Shown piece by piece: positions 25,701-36,297 of a stretch of DNA of 64,000 nt. The position numbers were made by a program, and so were the translations under genes. The stretch is from Aurelia coerulea (lineage: Eukaryota; Cnidaria; Scyphozoa; Semaeostomeae; Ulmaridae), in the NCBI GenBank assembly GCA_039566865.1, contig CM076959.1:14925501-14989500 (forward strand). Reading direction: 5' to 3'. How positions within the stretch are numbered: the first letter of the stretch is position 1; each line of letters starts with the position of its first letter. Below the pieces are notes generated by a model, which did no database searches, was not told where the DNA came from, and saw only the letters and a program-made list of their open reading frames with translations.

Positions 25701-27641
25701 GCAAAGTGTCATGAGTTCCTTTCAAACCATTGGATTCAAAGACAAATGCCATAGAATTTTACACACACATTTTTAAAGATTTGAAGGATTTGAGCCCTAT
25801 ACAGCACTCAAGGCTTTTAGTAAATTTCCAGTATGCGTTGCAGTACCCCTTTCTTTTTGTTGTGCTATATGTACTTTGTAATGGCTAGTTTATTGTAAGT
25901 GTCCCTCATAGTGGGAACACGATGACCTTGGGTCATTTTCGGTTATGAGGGGCGCAGTTAAATGTAAATAGTAGCTGTAGTTATTTTTAAGCTGATATAT
26001 GAAAGAAACAAAAAGTTGGTTCATAATTTGAGATGGCACATTTCGTCTTATACCAAATTTTGATTTGCCTCGTCCATAGATGCACTTGTTGTGTGATTAC
26101 ATGTAATTTGAATTCAAAGATATCAATCATACTCTTTAACATGTATGATATTCATCAAATCAATACGTGCATTCTATCATTTGTTCTGTTTTACAGGGCA
26201 CCCAATCAAAGGATCATTTCGAAGCAAGGGTCACAGGACACCACATGAGACACATTCATCCTTTCAAAAATCGAATCATGGGATACAACATTCAAGGCCA
26301 AGGAAACAATCAACCAAGAACGATTTAGGAAAAGCAAAAAGCTCTTTTGAGTATGATTTAGACAATGAAAATGGCTTCAGAGATCAACATGATTCACATG
26401 ATTTCCTTAACTTCTACAATCCAGAGACAGGTTTGGACAAGATGCATTTGACCCCAGTTGATGACAATCACTCAATGCAAATCAGAGAACCGCATCTTCG
26501 CTTTGATTACACATACGATAACAGTGAGTCAGAACACGTTCGGCATTCGCCGCATAGACGAGTAGATTCATACGCTGGCGAAATGATCGATGACGAAAAC
26601 ACACTGTCGCAATTCATCGCACCTCCAGTTTTCGAGAGTAATCGTAACAAAGCTCATGAAATGCAGAATGAAAAGGTTCTTTACGGAACACCTGAAGCTA
26701 AAAGCGCGGAAAATGCAAATACAAAATCGTTGCTCGAAAGTCTGAACTCGTTGATGTCACCGTTGCCATCTTCGGGTGGGGAGAAAAATCTTGCAAATGA
26801 GTTTGAATCAGAAAAAGACCCGGAAAGCGATAGCTCAAGGAATGGTATTGATTATGGCGGAAAGTATCACGTGATTAGTAACCTCCCTGATGATAATAAA
26901 GAAAATTATCATGACAAAGGGAACGAAGACGAAAGAGAATTCAGAAATGACGAAGGAAAATTCCACGACGGCGGGAATTATGATAAAGAACGCTCGCACG
27001 ATGGAGGCAATTTTGATGAAGATGGGTCTCACGAGAGGGGAGGAGAGAGAGGAAATGACAACGAGAATAGGTTTCGTGAAGGTGCAAGATTTAATGATGA
27101 ACGTAATAATGAAGAGCCACATCACATAGAGAAATATCGTGATGACAGAGACCGCTCTGATGAGAACAATTTTAGAGACAGGCACTCAGGCACTGAAAAT
27201 TTTGAGAGGCCACGCGCTGAAGATCACGAGAGATCAGATCATTATGAAAATAATGGTGATCGCGAACGACATTTTGAAGACGATCATCATTTTGACGAGT
27301 CAGCAGACACTTATAATGACAATCATGATAGAAATGCGGACACAAGGTCGTCAGAAAATCATGCCGAACCGAGTTATAACCGATTTAATTACCCAGATTC
27401 AAATTCGGATAGCCCACAAACCGGTGGTGAAGGTGGTGAAGAGAATAGCTCATTCAGGCATGAGGAGCCGGATAATTCAGAGAAATCGGAAAGTTCTGAG
27501 CGGAATGAAAATAATGGAAATACGATTGAAATGGTCCAAGATGACACGGGGAAATTACATCCGATGTCGAATAATGACTCGAAAGAAGATATTACAAAAG
27601 AAGTACAGAAATATATTGGTAATACTGCACCTAATGTATAA
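22674..27641 (+). CDS. Gene A: secreted acidic His/Asn/Arg-rich protein, 501 aa, two exons
   Basis: The coding sequence joins 22674-22734 and 26197-27641 (1,506 nt, stop TAA). Exon 1 encodes a hydrophobic leader (MQTVLQKTVFILFAIQ...) and ends at a GTAAGT donor in phase 1. Exon 2 begins after TTTTACAG and completes the split Gly codon. The mature chain appears to lack Cys and Trp. Residues about 20-200 are mixed and polar with His and dibasic sites. From about residue 210 the chain is extremely rich in D, E, N, R and H, with short degenerate repeats such as FHDGGNYDKERSHDGGNFDEDGSH. I recognise no family. By composition it could be a disordered extracellular matrix, mineral-binding or glue-like protein; this is inference. 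It lies 8.6 kb upstream of gene B, which has the same first-exon layout. An unspliced reading of exon 2 alone would start at 26145 inside the intron and lack the leader. Splicing is inferred without transcripts. Confidence 0.75.
22865..23072. mobile_element. Short foldback MITE (gene A intron)
   Basis: The arms AAAGGCAGTCTGTCACGCAT and ATGCATGACAGACTGCCTTT enclose 208 bp, with CTGATTGG and CCAATCAG inside. A TTAA at the right end hints at a TTAA target. Confidence 0.7.
23730..24051. mobile_element. TTAA-flanked MITE (gene A intron)
   Basis: The ends TTAAAGGCAATGTGTCCATG and CATGGACACATTACCTTTAA are inverted and include TTAA on both sides, as in piggyBac/Kolobok-type targets. No coding sequence. 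Confidence 0.7.
25010..26012 (+). mobile_element. Decayed LINE 3' end, split by a foldback element
   Basis: From about 25013 the + strand carries a frameshifted RT tail: HRLRHNFDCLSPTCNCGTRK, then NDMMDTTALCDLLLYGSS and NRMIMDTTISYG. A 513-bp foldback element with 9-bp GCACTCAAG duplications (25282-25290 and 25804-25812) interrupts it. Sequence after it includes a hairpin (CCCTCATAGTGGGAACAC...GTTATGAGGGGCGC) and an A-rich end. A related 3' end lies at 20455-20600. Confidence 0.65.
25291..25803. mobile_element. Foldback MITE family 1, copy 2 (gene A intron)
   Basis: The ends ATAGGGCTCAAATC and GGATTTGAGCCCTAT lie between 9-bp duplications GCACTCAAG. It inserted into the LINE 3' end of gene A intron 1. 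The arms contain GTAAATCTGCCGTGGAAAT and its inverse. Confidence 0.75.
26197..27641 (+). CDS. Gene A exon 2 (acidic/His-rich body)
   Basis: The exon opens after a pyrimidine-rich tract and TTTTACAG, and stays open for 481 codons to TAA. The frame matches exon 1 phase 1. The strongest compositional bias (D/E/N/R/H) spans about 26880-27360. Open frames on the other strand and in the +1 and +2 frames here are shadows of this biased sequence. A candidate AATAAA lies at 28130-28135, about 490 bp past the stop. I cannot tell whether it is used. Confidence 0.75.
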
Positions 27642-28296
27642 TCGCTCTAAGGGACCGTGCAAAGTTTATTTTATAACATGGCCGGTGCAAAACGTAACGG
27701 GGAAACTACTTTTTTGAGCTTGTACAGAACTGGGTCAACACTTTTTACAAAGCAATATGAACGGGGCAGTAGGCAGTAACATGACTCATATTGAGGACAA
27801 AATTTTGAATCATGCAAGTAGAGAAATGCTTGGATTTGGAAAGGATGTGAATGAAACTGACACAAAATGTCCTTGTCAGTCGTTTGCAAGAACTATTCAT
27901 CAGTCATTTCTCTTCATCTTCAAAGTCGATTTTTTCAAGGGCAAGAATCGATTTTGTTATGGTCTTTGTCTAATTCATCGGTGGTACTTTGCAACATCTG
28001 TTGTTCATAAATATGGGAGACACTTTTTTTAAGGAAAGGGTGACGGGGCAGTTGGTTATTTTACAATAATTTCATACAGGGTGAGCAGATTTTTGCAAGA
28101 ATTTTTGTTCTCCACCGGCCATGAAATATAATAAATTTTGCTCTGTTTCTAAGATAGCTGGAGCCTTCGGAAGCGACGTTAAACAGTTGGTAACAGTCTG
28201 GATGCGGCATGCATAGTGGGCCTGACTTAGCTTTAAATGGCTAGAAATCGTTTCAGCCCACTTAAAACAAATTGCTAAAAAACGACATCTGAACCA
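27642..28296 (+). other. Gene A 3' side
   Basis: Follows the gene A stop codon. The 91-codon frame at 27757-28032 has no support as a gene. AATAAA occurs at 28130-28135, just before the foldback element at 28297. Confidence 0.4.
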
Positions 28297-28882
28297 TACA
28301 GGGCGTCCCAAAACAAATTGTACCCCGTTTGCCCGAAAATTGGCAAAAGATTCTCGCCAAACATTCAAATGATGTTGTTCTTCAGATGTTCAAATAGAGT
28401 ATGCTGCCATCCCCGTAAAAATCGGCAGAAAAATGAAGGAGCTATGCCCTCCAGAAGACCAAATTTGCCTTATGACTGAAACCAGCAGTCAGCCATTTTG
28501 TCTTACTATTTTTTGCAGCGATAAATAGCTCCATAAATGAAACAGCAGCATCCAATGTCATAGCTCTTGTGAAAATTCTGATTATCATCAGAGAGTTTTC
28601 AAGTATTTCTTACCTCACTCAATTTATTTCTTACCTCGCATGAAGCTATTTATCACTGTAAAATAGTAAGACAAAATGGCCGACCGCTGGCTTCAGTCAT
28701 CAGATAAATTGGGTCTTTTGAAGGTCATAGCTCCATAATTTTTCAACCGATTTTTACGGGGATGGCAGCAAACTTTATTTGAAAATCTAAAGAACAACAT
28801 CACGTAAAAGTTTGGCAAGAATCTTTAGCCGTTTCGTCACAACCTTTAGGCAAATGGGGCACAATTTTTGGGACACCCTGTA
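28297..28882. mobile_element. TIR foldback element, CAGGGCGTCCCAAAA type
   Basis: The ends TACAGGGCGTCCCAAAACAA and TTTTTGGGACACCCTGTA are followed by near-complete inverted arms (GCCATTTTGTCTTACTATTTT and AAAATAGTAAGACAAAATGG) meeting at about 28590. Entirely palindromic and non-coding. Confidence 0.75.
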
Positions 28883-28960
28883 TATAGTGGACCTTCCAAA
28901 GAACTGATCAGCGTTTATACGAATGAGTCAAAGAACGATTCATTTTCGAGAGACAACTGC

Positions 28961-29310
28961 TCCCGAGGGGGGTCACTTCAATAGGCGGATGACGGGGGTG
29001 TGCGATTTTGAATTGTAAAATCATACCCTAAAATTTATGAATTTTTCAAAAACCAATACCCCAAAATTTACGGGCTAATCAAAATAGATACCCTAACATT
29101 GTGACCAAAAATCGAAATTCTAACTAAGTATCTGAAATTAGATCAAATTCAATACCCTGAAGCATTTTACTTCGAAAATGACACCCCAAGATTTATGTTC
29201 ATTTGTGATGTTACCAAAAATGACACCCTAAAATTCATTTTCAGCTTGAAAAAGGTACCCCAAAAAATGGCATATCCCGTACTGGTACACATGGTAGTGA
29301 TCCCCCCGGG
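28961..29310. mobile_element. CCCGGGGGG-ended repeat, copy 1
   Basis: The ends CCCGAGGGGGGTCA and TGATCCCCCCGGG lie between direct copies of CAACTGCTC, a 9-bp duplication. Inside are many degenerate units around ACCCCAAAATTT/TACCCTAAAATT spaced about 30 bp apart. Confidence 0.7.
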
Positions 29311-29740
29311 CAACTGCTCCCTGGATATTAAAGTAATAATATTAGCGTAACCTTTGTTCAATACCAAACATGTTCAATCAGATCTTAAAATTGACCTGAT
29401 TAGAATCAGCCCTTCCGTTCTAAAATTATAAAGGATTTTCTCCACAAAGCTCCTTCAAGAAATCTTAAAAAATCAACCCAAGATCACCACAAAATGTCCC
29501 TATATGTCAAATTTTAACATGCCTTTACCTAAAGCAATGACTTGAACACGATTTAGCACGTGTTGTCTATAGGAATAATACGAAGGTCATACTCATGGTG
29601 ATCTTGATAAAAAGCACTATGGGAAATTTCCCTCTCTTACGAGAATAACATATGCAGATATTTATCATTGTCATTGGTGTAAGGCAGAAATTTCAACGGA
29701 ATTTGATCATCGATTGCTGATGTCTTCGAGGATCTTTGGA

Positions 29741-30147
29741 GAGGATTTTTCTACAGGGGTTCCAGGAGTGTCAGTAAAGACTGCAGCTTTGGTTTCTTTG
29801 GTTCCCTGTGATCCGCATTTTGAAAAGAATAGTTGTGCACTTTGATACAGATTACATCATTGTTGCAATCGGCCCGCTATTGCTACAACAGACTCGGTTC
29901 TTACCCTTATGTTGCGCAGGATTAAAAACCCGGGAGTTCGCACCGCAGCCAATGAGATAAGAGCTCTCACATAACAAACATCTTTCTACTGTAACGATAG
30001 CAGGCCGACGGCAACGATGATCTAATCTGTGTCAAATTACACAGCTGTTTTTTCATAATATGGATCACAGGGAACCAAAGAAACCAAAACTACAGCATTT
30101 ACTAGCACTCCTGGACCCCTTGTGACTTTTCCAGAAAAATCCCTCAT
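29741..30147. mobile_element. Foldback element (intergenic)
   Basis: The arms GGTTTCTTTGGTTCCCTGTG and CACAGGGAACCAAAGAAACC, with CCAGGAGTG and CACTCCTGG, form a palindrome of about 400 bp. No open frame of note. Confidence 0.7.
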
Positions 30148-30827
30148 AATTCTAGAACAAAGTGGCTTATTTAAGCCAGGTACATCTTTAAATTTAAGTG
30201 AACATGTCCTAAATTAAACAAGGCAGTTGCAAAGATTATTGCTTTAATATCCAAAGAACAGTGCCTCTTCAAACAAGGATGTCTTCTCGCATTCGAAGAA
30301 TTAATGAAAGCAGAGCAACTCATTTCTCGAGGAAACAGTCATTACTCTAACACTTCAAATTGCTTTCAGACACTATGCTCGTGGAAATCCATTGCAACCT
30401 CGCTTAGTCATAAATCTGAAAAACCAGTTTTTGGCGAAAGATGAAATAAAATATCCTTCAATAACTTGATTTGCAGCGAGCTTCGTGGTTAGAGTAAAGA
30501 TCCACTTCTCCATTGCCACGATTCTTGCTAGCTTCTGGAACCTTAAGATTACGATTATTATCTTGTTAGTTCTCTTTCCTGCCCATCTATTTGAACGACG
30601 TATGTAAACAAATGTCGAACAATATTTTGGGGATGCACTGTAGCATTCAAAGATTATTCTAGAACATTTTAGTGTCAGGAATGTTATTGTACATAGGCAG
30701 GTAGAAGGCCATATCATAATAGAAGATTAAAAGGCAAAATATAATAAGTCCATTCTTTAAATCGACTTAACCTGCTAGATCAAGAAGGCATTGGTCACTA
30801 TTGATCCCTAGATTAAAGACGCGGATT

Positions 30828-31228
30828 AGAGGGGCCCCGTCGCCAAACTGTAAACAAATGTTCTCATGCGGTCTTAACCGATAGTTAACCAGTGAAAGAT
30901 GCTTTAGCCTGAGTCTTTCAGCAGTGGCATTTTCCACAATAGACGCTGATATAAATTCCACGGCATGTGTCAATTGTTCTCTATTGTTCTCTGCAGTTCG
31001 TTTGGTGGTTTTACCCAAGCCATCAAAAAGTGACCGTGTTACATCCATTTATATCAGAACAATCGTAAAAGATATAAACGTTTGGTTCGTTCCTTTGTGA
31101 AGTACAAGAATTTTTCTTCAAAATGATGCTTTCATTTTGAAAAAAAGATGAAAAGCCTTTGTGATATTACCTTTCAAAAACCACAAGATCATCGTTTCGA
31201 GCGAAATTTGGAGACGGAGCCCCTTTAA
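30828..31228. mobile_element. MITE of the GGCACCGTC family, copy 2 (intergenic)
   Basis: The ends GAGGGGCCCCGTCGCCAAAC and TTTGGAGACGGAGCCCCTTT enclose sequence shared, in inverse orientation, with 51815-52127 (GTTTACAGYTTGGCGACGG). A 93-codon open frame on the minus strand (31048-30767) starts within it but is probably incidental. Confidence 0.55.
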
Positions 31229-31238
31229 AGGGCATCTT

Positions 31239-32110
31239 CTATCGGGTGTCCCACAAAAAGTACTCCTGTTGGAAAAATCCCCAAAATTTAATCACAAGGT
31301 AGCCGGAAATCAGGCTCAAACAGTCAAAATAAAAAAGGGTCAAACAAAAAATAAAAGAAATGAAATTGGTTCTTGCCTCGGATAATTGGCGTCTAAATCA
31401 ACACCATGGAAAGCGGCATCTACCTCCTTGCTGTGCTTTTCTTCTTCTTGGGGGCAACAGTCCTTTTCTCCTTCTTTGGCGGAATCTGAGGCTCACCTTT
31501 CATGGCTTTTATTGCAATTTCTTCGGGCGAAGTCGCACTCACTTCAGAGCTGGTACTAAATGTGGTGGCAGACGCTGACAGTCATGATGCACTCCCAGCT
31601 GAAATGAGAGACAAAGTAACTGACATAAGCGTATGATAATCGACATAAAATAAGTGAACAAACAAAGCCAGGAGGCAAAGGGGTCCCCGATAAAGGAAAA
31701 TTTACAAAAATCCGCCTGGTCGGGCAAATTTTTTTTGCCTTTTTGGCCTTCCTCAGTTTTTTTGTTTTGTTTTTAACTTTTGCCTTTTTGACTTTTAAGG
31801 CCTATTCACAGGCTAATTACAAGGTCAAATTTCAATTTTTTCTTGGCCAGTAGACCAGGGACTTTATCATTTTCCAGTTATAGCTGATCTTGTAATTGGT
31901 AAAGAGCAGCAAATTTAGCTCCTTTTATGCCTGCCTGGCTTCGCACAATATTCCAAAAAAGCGCCAATGATTACCAAATATATTTCATTGCTCAAATTAA
32001 GCTTTTAATTCGGTCATAAACGACAGAAAGAATTGTGCACTATCAATGGCGATTTCAGGGATAATGATAAATCTGACATTTTCGCTCTGGCATCTTAAAA
32101 ATCGCTCTGT
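31239..32110. repeat. GTGTCCCAAAAAGTACTCC repeat, long copy
   Basis: It begins ATCGGGTGTCCCACAAAAAG and includes AACTGACATAAGCG and, near 32030, ACGACAGAAAGAATTGTGCA, signatures shared with 42650-42960. Interior sequence is a mosaic. Short open frames inside have no recognisable product. Confidence 0.4.
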
Positions 32111-32939
32111 TATGTCAAAGAGCTGAATCTTTTGTTTTATAAAGCTCATTCTTGCCTATACCCAGAGATGCAAAAACGCTACACACCTACAAACCTGGTT
32201 TGGAGGAAGTTTCGAGCAAATAATCGAGGAAGGTTATTTGAAAAGATGAGCATTTATAATTATCTTATATTGTCATATGGGGAAATTGAATCTGCAAGGC
32301 TGGGAGAGTCGTTCTAAGCCAATGTAAAAGGATAATTCCTCAAAGAATTCCTACAAACGTTAATTAATGCAAGAACTATTACAAAATTGTGATAGTTTCC
32401 ATTTTCACATTGGCAAACATTGGATTGAGAGAGGCATTTTGAGCCAAACTGATGAGTGTTTATTCACACTTTTCCTGAAAATGGTGGTGATTCATATGAA
32501 ACTACTACAAATTTGTAAAAGTTTCCACTGGCAAATATGAGAAGCGTAAGTAAGATGCGTATCCTCAAAAATTCTCCAAGTGGCAAATACTCATCCCTCA
32601 TGATAGTGTCTCTTTTTAATTTACCCCGGCTACCCCCACTGTATGATTCACTGACATTATTAAAAAAATTATCCAAAAATCGTTCGGGTTAAATCTCTGA
32701 CTGAGTGTGCGAACCACTTTTTGAATTTCTTGCTAGACTTGGCCAATAGTTTTAAAGCTACGCAAACGGTCATGATATATTGTGAAAAGATCAATCTATA
32801 CTTTTCTTGATAGAAAGAGGCCCTTTTTCTTTATTTTCATAAACCTTTGAAATGAGGAAGGTGGTATCTTGAAATCCAGGTTTGGAGGAAGGTCAAGGAG
32901 TTTTTGCAATTCTTGCTATAACTAAAACAATTTAAAACA

Positions 32940-34170
32940 TTCTCATCGCTAGCGAAACTGGTGTGTGCTGTTGGAAACAATAAAAAAGCGAAGGCATGCA
33001 AAAATACTGTATCCACTGTCCAATGTACCAAATTCTGGGATCCTAAGATCAATAACGATATTCCTACACCGTGGACAATATAACATCCTTATCCCCAGCA
33101 AAGCTGGTGTGCGCTGTTGGTAACAATAAAAAAGTACAAGCATGCTAAAATACTATGTTTATAACTGTTTCAGTTACCGTATTCCGAGATCATTAGATAT
33201 ATATTGTTATTCTTATGCATAAAACAATACAAAATCCATAGCCTCAGCAAAACTGGTGTGCGCTGCTGGTAACAATAAAAAAGTACAAGCATGCTAAAAT
33301 ACTGCATTTATAACTGTTTCAGGTTACGTATTCGGAGATCCTTAGAAATATATTGTTATTCCTATATCTAAAACAATACACAATCCATAGCCTCAGCAAA
33401 ACTGGTGTGCGCTGTTGGTAACAATAAAAAAGTACAAGCATGCTAAAATACTGTATTTATAACTGTTTCAGGTTACGTATTCGGAGATCCTTAGATATAT
33501 ATTGTTATTCCTATATCTAAAACAATACACAATCCATAGCCTCAGCAAAACTGGTGTGCCCTGTTGGTAACAATACAAAATACAAGCATGCTAAAATACT
33601 GTAATTTATAACTGTTCCAGGTTCCGTGTTCGGAGATCCTTAGATCTGCATTGATATCCTTATGCATAAAACGATGAAAAATCCATATCCCTGTCAAACT
33701 GGTGTGCGCTGTTGGTAACAATAAAAAAGTACAAGCATGCTAGAATACTGTATTTATAACTGTTTCAGGTTCCGTATTTGGAGATCCTATATCTAAAACA
33801 ATACACAATCCATAGCCTCAGCAAAACTGGTGTGCGCTGTTGGTAACAATACAAAATACAAGCATGCTAAAATACTGTAATTTATAACTGTTTCAGGTTC
33901 CGTGTTCGGAGATCCTTAGATCTGCATTTATATCCTTATGCATAAAACGATGAAAAATCCATATCCCTGCCAAACTGGTGTGCGCTGTTGGTAACAATAA
34001 AAAAGTACAAGCATGATAAAATACTGCATTTATAACTGTTTCAGGTTACGTATTCGGAGATCCTTAGATATACATTGTTATTCCTATATCTAAAACAATA
34101 CACAATCCATATCCCTGCCAAACTGGTGTGCGCTGTTGGTAACAATAAAAAAGTACAAGCATGCTCAGAG
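32940..34170. repeat. Satellite array, about 147-bp unit, 8-9 copies
   Basis: The unit contains CTGGTGTGCGCTGTTGGTAA, AAAAAGTACAAGCATGCTAA and GTATTCGGAGATCCTTAGAT. Copies start near 32959, 33111, 33254, 33403, 33552, 33700, 33829, 33976 and 34123. One copy lacks about 20 bp. Confidence 0.85.
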
Positions 34171-34439
34171 ATCCAATTCATTGACTGAGCATCACCACTA
34201 GTTCTCATCACGGGTCAGTGACTATGATTAGGTAACACTTTGCAAACATTCTAGGCCTGGTTCTCCTGCAAATTGCATAAACATATCAAATTACAAATTT
34301 AAAACAAAATCGATAAATTTGAAATTGATCGCCAATAATGTGTCTGTTTTGAGAAAGGATATGCTGCTCAGCTAACAGGATTTTAAAAGGTGAGTTGTTT
34401 GATAAATTTTGATTTGTTTGTAAATTTTGATAATGAGGC

Positions 34440-35330
34440 AGGTAGCTGTTTGCGCAAACACGTTTGTGAGCTGCCTAAATCGAAAAGAAAAGCTAGCAAA
34501 TATTTAATAAATTGTAAGAAAAAGCCAGTGAAATATGTACATAAGATGTGGTAAGCGATCTATAAACGAGAATTGCAAAAATCTTTGTGAGCTGCCTAAA
34601 ATCAAAGGAAAAGGCTGCAAAATATGTAAATAAACTCCCAGATAGATGGAGGGCTGGTGAGGTCTCAATAAACGATAATCGCAAACACTTTTGCGAGCTG
34701 CCGAGCTCGAAAGGGGAAGCCACAAACAATTGTTTCTAAATTACCAAGACAGATAGAGCTCTAATAAGCTCTCCATAAACTATAATTGCAAACATTTCTG
34801 CGAGCTTCCGAACTCGAAAGGGGAAGCCACACAACATCATATATTAGCTACCAAGATAGATAGGACGCAAGTAAGCTCTCCATATGCGATAATTGCAAAC
34901 ACTTCTGCGAGCTGCCGAATTCGAAAGGGGAATCCAGAAAAATGATATCTAAGTTTTCTTGATGGAAGACCAATCAGCGGTAGATAAAGGAGCAGGAAAG
35001 AATTATATCTAAGTTACCAAGATATAAAGATAAACAAAAAGAAAGACGAGCCGGAATAACTTATAGATAGAACGCTAATAAGCTTGGCACAAACGATAAT
35101 TGCAAAGCTGCCGAAATCGAAAGAAAAAGCAAGCAAATACCTAATTAAACTATCCACACAGATGGAAGGCTAACAAGCTCTCCACAAGCGAGAATTGCAA
35201 ACACGCTTGCGTGTTGCCTAATCGAAAGAATGGAAATTGCAAATATACTATCCAGATCAAGTTAATAGCAATATTTAAATATGAATTGCAAATCCTCTGC
35301 AATTGTTGCCAACCTCGAAAGTAGGAAACT
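34440..35330. repeat. Degenerate tandem repeat, about 115-120-bp unit
   Basis: The recurring unit holds AATTGCAAACACTTCTGCGA, GAGCTGCCGAACTCGAAAGG and an AGATAGATGG-like stretch. It has about eight diverged copies directly downstream of the 147-bp array but unrelated to it. Confidence 0.75.
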
Positions 35331-36254
35331 ATCAAACTTTGCAAATCTGCTGACTAGATAATCTGATAATCACCAGATAAATAAAGGTTTAGCCAGTCAT
35401 GCGCTTGTGGGAAACAGTGATGGAGCTTTATTCAAAGTATCTACTTTCCACTTGATACACTGGCAACGCAAAAGAAGCATTGCTCTTTTGAAAATTATTG
35501 AACTTAATTGTGTTGCATTCTATTAAAAATTTGTCAATAGAAGAAACGCTGCTTCGGCTCTAATAGATGATAATTCATGGCACGACAAACTTGTGAAATA
35601 TAGCTCACTCACTCTTGAGGCTACTCAGAGAACGTTACTTTTAAATAGGAAATTGGGCAGCTTTTTTTCGAAATTAGAGACAATTTTTGCCTGTCGGAAA
35701 GACTTACTGCCTAAGGAGCAATTTTCAGTGACTCCCCAAACGGAGAAATATTGTGCAAGACAAGCACATCTCAAAAGAATAAGGAACTGCTTGCACAAGG
35801 AACGGAATTCAGCACCCCTTGCTTGATCAGTTTGAAGCAAATATAAAAAATTGGAACGGATAAAATTGTCCATGCACGCTCTGTCGCATTTTTATTCCAA
35901 ACTTGCGCCTTTTATAATAAATGTTTTTAGAATACCTTTATATTGTATCCTCTTGATGAATTGTAAATAAGCTATCTATCTTCTTTTGTGACTTCTGTAT
36001 TATACATTTTGACGTTGGAATTAATTAGATATCTATATTTAGCTATCATTTAATGCATGCAATGCATGACATTAAAAAGTAATTAATGAAAACTACCGTA
36101 GTTCTGTTGAAGTATGCTATTGAACGATGAAATATTGACATTTTCTTTCTTGACATTTGTGGCTGTTTCCTTTATAATTTACAATCATTTTGTACATTAT
36201 CTTACAGCACAATATTGCAGTAGTGATGTAAATAGTTAACAAAGGAGCTTCACC

Positions 36255-36297
36255 ATGAACTTGAAGATTCACAAAATAATTTGCGCATTGTTAATTG
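36255..36297 (+). CDS. Gene B exon 1 (signal peptide)
   Basis: ATG in the context TTCACCATGAAC. It encodes MNLKIHKIICALLI and ends in phase 1 at a perfect GTAAGT donor. Joined to exon 2 the leader continues ...ALLIALEIAHA|KQ, a basic N-region, a hydrophobic core and an A-x-A cleavage site. The motif TTATCTTACAG just upstream (ending near 36208) could be a 5'-UTR intron acceptor. Confidence 0.8.

Noticed and set aside
26835..27717. Other-frame and reverse open frames over gene A exon 2
   Set aside because: Shadows of the GA-rich acidic coding sequence. They have no leader, no splice context and unusual Met/Ile-rich composition.
30767..31048. 93-codon minus-strand frame with plausible composition
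   Set aside because: It overlaps a repetitive MITE whose second copy (51815-52127) is non-coding in the matching part.
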